Part shown: positions 60,301-64,000 of the stretch, piece after piece
Layout of the letters: every line of letters begins with the position of its first letter
Numbering within the stretch: position 1 is the first letter of the stretch
DNA from: Hufsiella arboris
GTDB taxonomy: Bacteria > Bacteroidota > Bacteroidia > Sphingobacteriales > Sphingobacteriaceae
Reading direction: 5' to 3'
Assembly: GCF_009834875.1 (NCBI RefSeq)
Contig: NZ_WVHT01000008.1
Location: 62,001 to 126,000, forward strand
DNA length: 64,000 nucleotides
Notes under the pieces: generated by a model
Seen by the model: the letters and a program-made list of their open reading frames with translations, nothing else
Told to the model about the DNA's origin: nothing
Databases searched by the model: none
Made by a program: the position numbers and the translations under genes

Positions 60301-62181
60301 CCTGCTGCAGAGATCAATAACACATCACAGAGTTTCTACGCAAAGTTTAATCCGGTGGCAGCTGATAAGAATTATACCGGTAGCCTGACATTTTCAACTT
60401 CTGGAACAGCAAATAAGTCAATCAGCTTTTATGGAAATACGTTCAATGTTGACAATAGCCTGGAAGTTGTGAATTGGAATATCGAATGGTTCGGAAGTCC
60501 GGCTCAGGATCCATCCAATGATCAGTTGCAGGCAACAAATGTTAGCACTGTTGTAAATTCGCTCAAAGCGGATATTTACGGTTTTGCCGAGGTTGTGGAT
60601 ACAACTTTGTTTAAAACAAAAGTAATGCCTGCCGGCTACCAGGTTGTTTTTAGTGATTTTGGATCTTATGCAGATGATAAAAATGATCCAGACTATGCCT
60701 TGTCGCAAAAACTGGCTTTTATGTACAAGCCTGAAATTATTAAGCCTTTAGAGGTATTTGGTATATTGCGTAACACTTATTATCCGTCGAATCTCAGCAA
60801 CAGCACCGATGGTTCACCGTTCAAAAACTGGTCGTCGGGCAGATTTCCTTTCGTGATGAAGGCGCAGGTAACCTTAAATGGTAAACAGGACACGGTTTAC
60901 TTTATCGAGATTCATGCTAAGGCAAATACCGGTACGACAGCAGAACAAATCGATTCGTATAACCGCCGTAAAGGTGGGGCAAGGCAGCTAAAAGACTGGC
61001 TTGATGCTAACCTTGCGGGTAAAAAAGTGCTGATCATCGGAGATTTTAACGATGTACTGGATCCGGATAAAACTATTGCACCGCTTCCGGCCGGAACAGG
61101 AACATCTTATTCAGACTTTACAAACGACACAGCGAAATATGTACCGCTTACTTTGCCATTAAGTTTAGCCGGAAAACAATCGACAGCCGGCTTCAAAACA
61201 GTTATTGATAACGCGATTGCCAGCAAGAGCCTGAACGTAAATTATATTCCCGGATCAGCCGAAGTGCTTGATAATGTTAAAAATCTTGTAGCCAGTTACA
61301 GTACGACAACAACGGATCACTACCCAATTAAAACCCGCTATATTTTAAGTAATAGCGCTCCGACAATAAATAGGGTAGCCGATCAATCAGTATGTTACTC
61401 TAGCAACCCGCAAACCATCGAATTAAGCGGTATTTCGGCTGGTAACGATGCAAATCAGGCAGTGAGCCTATCAGTGACTGCTTCAAATAATGCCGCATTC
61501 GACGTATTGACCGTGCAGCCGGTATCATCCGGTAAGTCGGTTCTGACTTATCATTTCAAAAATAATTCGTCCGCCACTTCGCTGATCACGGTAACTGTAA
61601 GAGATAACGGCGGTACAGATTTTGGCGGAATCGATACTAAGACGATCAGTTTGAAGTTGACTGAGGTTCCTTTAGCTCAAGTAAACATAGTAGCGGATGC
61701 AACTACGGTCTCGAAAGGCGGTATCGTTAAACTGTCGGTACAGCAGCAAGCCGGCCAAACGTATCAGTGGACAGGAGCCGATATTCAAAGCGGGCAAGGC
61801 ACAAATCAGCTTGTTATCCGCCCGAAAGAAACAGGTACATATAAAATAACAGCAACCAACAGTTTAGGATGTACCGTGGAGGCTTCGATTTCGATCACTG
61901 TGGTGAAAGACCATAAGTTCGATATCACAAATGTTCTTACTCCAAATGGGGATGGCCGTAACGATTTCTTCGTCATCAAGAATATCGACTATTACCCGGA
62001 AAATACCGTAAAGATTTTTGATCGGGCTGGTCGCCTTTTATATTCCCAAAAGGGATACAACAACACCTGGGATGGTACTTACAATGGCAGCCCGCTGGCC
62101 GAAGGGACATATTACTACATCATCGATATGGGCGCAAATGTTGGCATATTCAGGGGCTATATTAACATCATTCGCGATTAA
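57325..62181 (+). CDS. T9SS type B secreted protein with two lamin-tail domains and an endonuclease/phosphatase domain
   Basis: This 1618-residue protein has a signal peptide (1-20). The order is a lamin-tail domain (VVISEIYGAGGN, about 22-205), two Ig-like anchor repeats (221-435), a second lamin-tail domain (443-630), another repeat (642-750), a choice-of-anchor/jelly-roll domain (752-930), a fourth repeat, and an endonuclease/exonuclease/phosphatase domain (1045-1340: VVNWNIEWFG, GFAEVVD, IEIHAKA, LIIGDFNDV, TTTDHYPI). It ends with Ig/PKD-like domains and the type B gliding-motility C-terminal signal (FDITNVLTPNGDGRNDFF, 1533-1618). The EEP residues for metal and phosphate are present, so nuclease or phosphatase activity outside the cell is likely. 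It pairs with the PorP/SprF gene 11 nt downstream. Confidence 0.88.
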   Translation: MKKLLLIFLFFVISVCSVQAQTVVISEIYGAGGNAGAVFTNDFIELYNPTNASINLTGWSVQYASAAGTSWATIPLNTSIAAHGFYLVQGSGGANGAALPAADASGTINMSATTGKVALVSTLTALSGASPVSPTIVDLVGFGGATFYEGAVAPSPSSTTSIERKAKITSTTTTMTAGGIDEFLGNGYDSNNNAQDFVTGAPRPQNTASPAESAVTAPIPSISVNPTSLTFTAQLINTTSASQQYNLSAANLDGSDVTVTVSGPYTISKTSGGAFGSSLTFSSADFGNFPLSIYVQFKPIVTGAATGTITHAGGGVASGPTVSLTGTGIAEQLTASTASIDFGSQDINTNSASKPYILSGTNLSGDVNVTVPAPFSVSRDNTSFTNSITYGASEFSSPQTVYVRFSPASTGNASGVVSNTSVNVANIDIPLTGIGTSSAPAPKIVISELYGGGGNSGAVYKNDFIELYNPTTSAVDLTGWSVQYTSAAGTGNWTVTPLSGTIASKGYFLIQEAKGTGGTTDLPTPDITGTIAMAGTAGKVILSNSTVVLSGANPTGNSIVDKVGFGPTATGFEGTAPTAVLTNTTSAERKANAASTAASMAFGGADELLGNGYDTDDNASDFVISQPNPQNSSLAEPPAPSNNPVLTASSTNLTFVQAVNTTSLSQKYTLSAANLAGPVSLSTTAPFSISKDNANFSTTAEFTAAELATTQTVYIHFSPTVAGTNTGTISHTSANASQLILNLVGTGIDPNQTKFAFENCSTSGSSALSDGFYQYSVTGAQKWGCITTFGHDANDASGSGSAGNALQINGYSGGNVQNEDWLISPPLLISSFTYPILSYWTRSAFNGDKLQLKVSTNYSGSGDPKNATWTDVNGKFPEPASDIWTKTDNIDLSAFKSSPVYVAFVYNSSTTSASRWTVDDFSVRNSSTPAAVEIITSTGSVNFAYQAPETSSAALPINFSASNLTADVTVSAPQYFGISKTIDGVYGNSLSYPAAEINNTSQSFYAKFNPVAADKNYTGSLTFSTSGTANKSISFYGNTFNVDNSLEVVNWNIEWFGSPAQDPSNDQLQATNVSTVVNSLKADIYGFAEVVDTTLFKTKVMPAGYQVVFSDFGSYADDKNDPDYALSQKLAFMYKPEIIKPLEVFGILRNTYYPSNLSNSTDGSPFKNWSSGRFPFVMKAQVTLNGKQDTVYFIEIHAKANTGTTAEQIDSYNRRKGGARQLKDWLDANLAGKKVLIIGDFNDVLDPDKTIAPLPAGTGTSYSDFTNDTAKYVPLTLPLSLAGKQSTAGFKTVIDNAIASKSLNVNYIPGSAEVLDNVKNLVASYSTTTTDHYPIKTRYILSNSAPTINRVADQSVCYSSNPQTIELSGISAGNDANQAVSLSVTASNNAAFDVLTVQPVSSGKSVLTYHFKNNSSATSLITVTVRDNGGTDFGGIDTKTISLKLTEVPLAQVNIVADATTVSKGGIVKLSVQQQAGQTYQWTGADIQSGQGTNQLVIRPKETGTYKITATNSLGCTVEASISITVVKDHKFDITNVLTPNGDGRNDFFVIKNIDYYPENTVKIFDRAGRLLYSQKGYNNTWDGTYNGSPLAEGTYYYIIDMGANVGIFRGYINIIRD

Positions 62182-62192
62182 CATCACTTTAA

Positions 62193-63092
62193 ATGAAAAG
62201 ACTTATCAACCTATATAACCTGTTTTTGCTGATTGTTTTGTTAGCAATAGCCGGTCGCGTGCAGGCGCAGCTTTTGCCGCTTAACGCGCAATATTATCAA
62301 AATAAATATCTTTCAAATCCTGCATTTGCAGGTATAGACGCCGGTTACAGTATCAACGGAAGTTTCCGGAAACAATGGAGCAATATTCCGGGATCACCAA
62401 TCACTCAGGCCGTGACCTTTGATGCGCAGGCTGGGAAAACCGGTTGGGGAATTAATTTCTTTAATGAAAAATCGGGCGGATTGCAGCGCACAAAGGCTGT
62501 GGCAACATATGCCTATCATTTACCCTTAGGCGACAATGACCAGAAATTGAATTTCGGATTATCGGTGGGGGCGCTTCGCGACCACCTGGATATGGATGAT
62601 GTTAACGACCCGAATGATCCGTCAGTCGCTCGTTTCAATGATCGGGGCACCGTTGTCGATGCAGATTTCGGTCTGGCGTATACTGATAAAAATCTTTCGG
62701 TGGAGGCTGCTTTGCCGAATATGCGCATGCTTTTTGACAGGGAAGATGATGAGCGTTATTATTCAGACAGGCCAACATTTTATTCAGCAGTAGGCTATAA
62801 GTTCACTTTCGGTGAAGCTATGAATGCAATCGGCGTTGAACCCAAAGTCGCTTATCGCGGTGTAAAAAACTTTGACGATCTCTGGGATGCCGGCGTAAAT
62901 GTGAGCCTGGTAAATAACAAAGTATTTTTAATGGGAATGTACCATAACACAGAAAACGCAACCTTCGGATTTGGTATGAACTTTAAATCTACGCTATCCG
63001 TTATGGGTTTTTACGACACCAATACATCCGAGTTGAACGGTTATTCGAATGGTAATTTCGAGGTGAGCCTGCGGGTAAATCTTAAAAAATAA
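62193..63092 (+). CDS. PorP/SprF-family T9SS membrane protein
   Basis: This 299-residue outer-membrane protein has a signal peptide (about 1-25) and the PorP/SprF signature LNAQYYQNKYLSNPAFAGID near the N-terminus, followed by barrel strands such as FRKQWSNIPGSP and a C-terminal FEVSLRVNLKK. PorP/SprF proteins bind type B T9SS substrates encoded beside them and are needed for their surface attachment or secretion. It follows the 1618-residue substrate by 11 nt in the same direction, so the two form a substrate/partner pair. Confidence 0.92.
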   Translation: MKRLINLYNLFLLIVLLAIAGRVQAQLLPLNAQYYQNKYLSNPAFAGIDAGYSINGSFRKQWSNIPGSPITQAVTFDAQAGKTGWGINFFNEKSGGLQRTKAVATYAYHLPLGDNDQKLNFGLSVGALRDHLDMDDVNDPNDPSVARFNDRGTVVDADFGLAYTDKNLSVEAALPNMRMLFDREDDERYYSDRPTFYSAVGYKFTFGEAMNAIGVEPKVAYRGVKNFDDLWDAGVNVSLVNNKVFLMGMYHNTENATFGFGMNFKSTLSVMGFYDTNTSELNGYSNGNFEVSLRVNLKK

Positions 63093-63099
63093 AAAAGCG

Positions 63100-63135
63100 A
63101 TAACGCAAAGCCGGCTAACTACGGCTTTGCGTTAT
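63100..63135. terminator. Long hairpin terminator between convergent genes
   Basis: ATAACGCAAAGCCG (63100-63113) and CGGCTTTGCGTTAT (63122-63135) make a perfect 14-bp stem. TTT follows on the plus strand, and CGCTTTTTTATTTTTT on the minus strand. The hydrolase stop codon (63119-63121) lies in the loop. Confidence 0.8.
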
Positions 63136-63928
63136 TTTCGTTTAAAAAGTTATTGATGATTTTAAGTGTTGCGCTGATCAAATCATCATTTTCAGCACTT
63201 AATATCTCGCCAATATATTCACCGTGTACACCAGGGATGATTGCCAGCCTTGAACCCGCAATTAGTCTGTGCAGTTCAAGCGAATGCTCGATTGTAGTTA
63301 CGTCCCGGTCGCCGTTAATAATTAAGGTGGGGCAAACAATTGCCTTAATTTGTTCGTCAGACCAGTCTTCAAACGCCAGCATGCGGTCACGGTCGCGTTC
63401 AAAACTAATTTGCAGTTTATCCTCATCAGGATTTACCGCCAGGAATGCATCTTTTAGCTGTTGGGGCATATCAGCCAATGTTACATGTGCCATTCCCTCA
63501 AAAAAACTTTGAATAAGCCCATCGCGTTTGCATGTGGCGGCAATAGCGATCAGTTTTTCAACGAGCTCCGGAAATCGTAAGGCAATCTGCATAGCGGTTG
63601 TTCCACCATTGCTAAAGCCCAGGAAATTAGCCTTGCTGACACCAATATGTTTTAATAGACCAGCAACATCATCGGCATCCTGTTCAAACGTTTGAGGAAA
63701 GTCTCTAAAACCTGACCGTCCGTGGTTTTGCAGGTCAAGTGTAATAACCTGCCACTTTTCTGCCAGCCTGGAAAGTATTCGTCCGAATGAGCATTCAATA
63801 GTTGAACCGCCGCCAGGGATCAAAACTAATGGCTCACCACGGCCGTAAATTTCGTAATATAAATCTACGCCATTTACCAGCGCGTGACCTTTAAATTGAG
63901 CGCTTTCTGAATTTGAAATATCGGCCAT
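63119..63928 (-). CDS. Alpha/beta hydrolase
   Basis: This 269-residue hydrolase has the oxyanion segment LVLIPGGGSTIECSFG, the nucleophile elbow GFSNGGTTAM (Ser near residue 106), the acid in INGDRDVTT (Asp near 210) and the His in IPGVHGEYIGE (near 239). The order and spacing are those of the RsbQ/esterase-like family. The substrate is unknown. There is no signal peptide, so it is cytoplasmic. Its stop codon falls in the loop of the shared terminator hairpin, and the region upstream (63929-64000) contains no gene. Confidence 0.88.
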   Translation of the reverse strand: MADISNSESAQFKGHALVNGVDLYYEIYGRGEPLVLIPGGGSTIECSFGRILSRLAEKWQVITLDLQNHGRSGFRDFPQTFEQDADDVAGLLKHIGVSKANFLGFSNGGTTAMQIALRFPELVEKLIAIAATCKRDGLIQSFFEGMAHVTLADMPQQLKDAFLAVNPDEDKLQISFERDRDRMLAFEDWSDEQIKAIVCPTLIINGDRDVTTIEHSLELHRLIAGSRLAIIPGVHGEYIGEILSAENDDLISATLKIINNFLNENNAKP

Positions 63929-64000
63929 AGCTATCGCTTTTAAAGAATGATTAAATTACGTTCTTTCTCTTAGATCGCAAACTGCTCTGATTTTTTGCTA

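Noticed and set aside
1-64000. CRISPR array, prophage, insertion sequence or integrase
   Set aside because: No regularly spaced repeats, transposase or integrase motifs, or att-flanked segment were found.

Overview
The window is a stretch of ordinary chromosome from a member of the Bacteroidota, most likely family Sphingobacteriaceae (Mucilaginibacter or Pedobacter type). The evidence is a type IX secretion (T9SS) substrate with a type B C-terminal signal next to a PorP/SprF partner, families largely confined to this phylum (DUF2851, DUF5522, macroglobulin/TonB-plug proteins, a SecDF fusion, Rho with a long disordered N-terminal insert), promoter-like TAnnTTTG elements, and weak Shine-Dalgarno sequences. 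I see no insertion sequence, prophage, CRISPR array, rRNA or convincing tRNA gene.

Layout. 1-2941: the yajC end, then cdaR/ybbR, coaE, an MBL-fold exonuclease and a 52-residue Cys-rich DUF5522 protein. 2977-5424: a MarR regulator facing a methyltransferase-PAP2-ZIP operon. 5533-9568: glmM, a cysteine desulfurase, a very acidic disordered protein and an exported MBL hydrolase. 9644-14106: accD, fructose-bisphosphate aldolase, an overlapping iron-permease/GNAT pair and type II NADH dehydrogenase. 14224-23215: secDF, folA-thyA, ispE, two small envelope proteins and a large secreted metallopeptidase-like propeller protein. 23859-27010: tgt-lptFG-EamA operon. 27153-30598: glycosyltransferase, ECF sigma factor, rsmG and dprA in a tightly overlapped run. 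30595-36304: SixA-like phosphatase, a beta-barrel, a heptosyltransferase-like GT9, PolX and SppA. 36399-39904: folK-Hpt facing rho-pssA-purS. 40144-43456: pyrF, EamA transporter, a frameshifted DUF2851 gene and a PspC-like protein. 43457-52797: aldo/keto reductase, a complete MlaE-MlaF-MlaD lipid transport operon and a complete tolC-acrA-acrB type efflux operon. 53173-63928: thioesterase, macroglobulin/plug protein, Vat-type acetyltransferase, a 1618-residue T9SS substrate carrying a nuclease-type domain with its PorP/SprF partner, and an alpha/beta hydrolase.

How the genes work together. Most are core metabolism and envelope maintenance: pantothenate/CoA, folate and thymidylate, pyrimidine, fatty-acid initiation, isoprenoid and aminosugar synthesis, plus protein export (YajC, SecDF), signal peptide removal (SppA), lipid and LPS transport (MlaEFD, LptF/G) and drug efflux. 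The most accessory-looking part is 53.6-63.1 kb, with a surface macroglobulin/plug protein, a Vat-like acyltransferase and the T9SS nuclease/PorP pair. I found no clearly new multi-gene defence or mobile system. The best leads are the T9SS lamin-tail/nuclease protein, the coupled exonuclease-DUF5522 pair, the tRNA-guanine transglycosylase lacking its usual zinc cysteines, the frameshifted DUF2851 gene, and several RNA hairpins that overlap start or stop codons.
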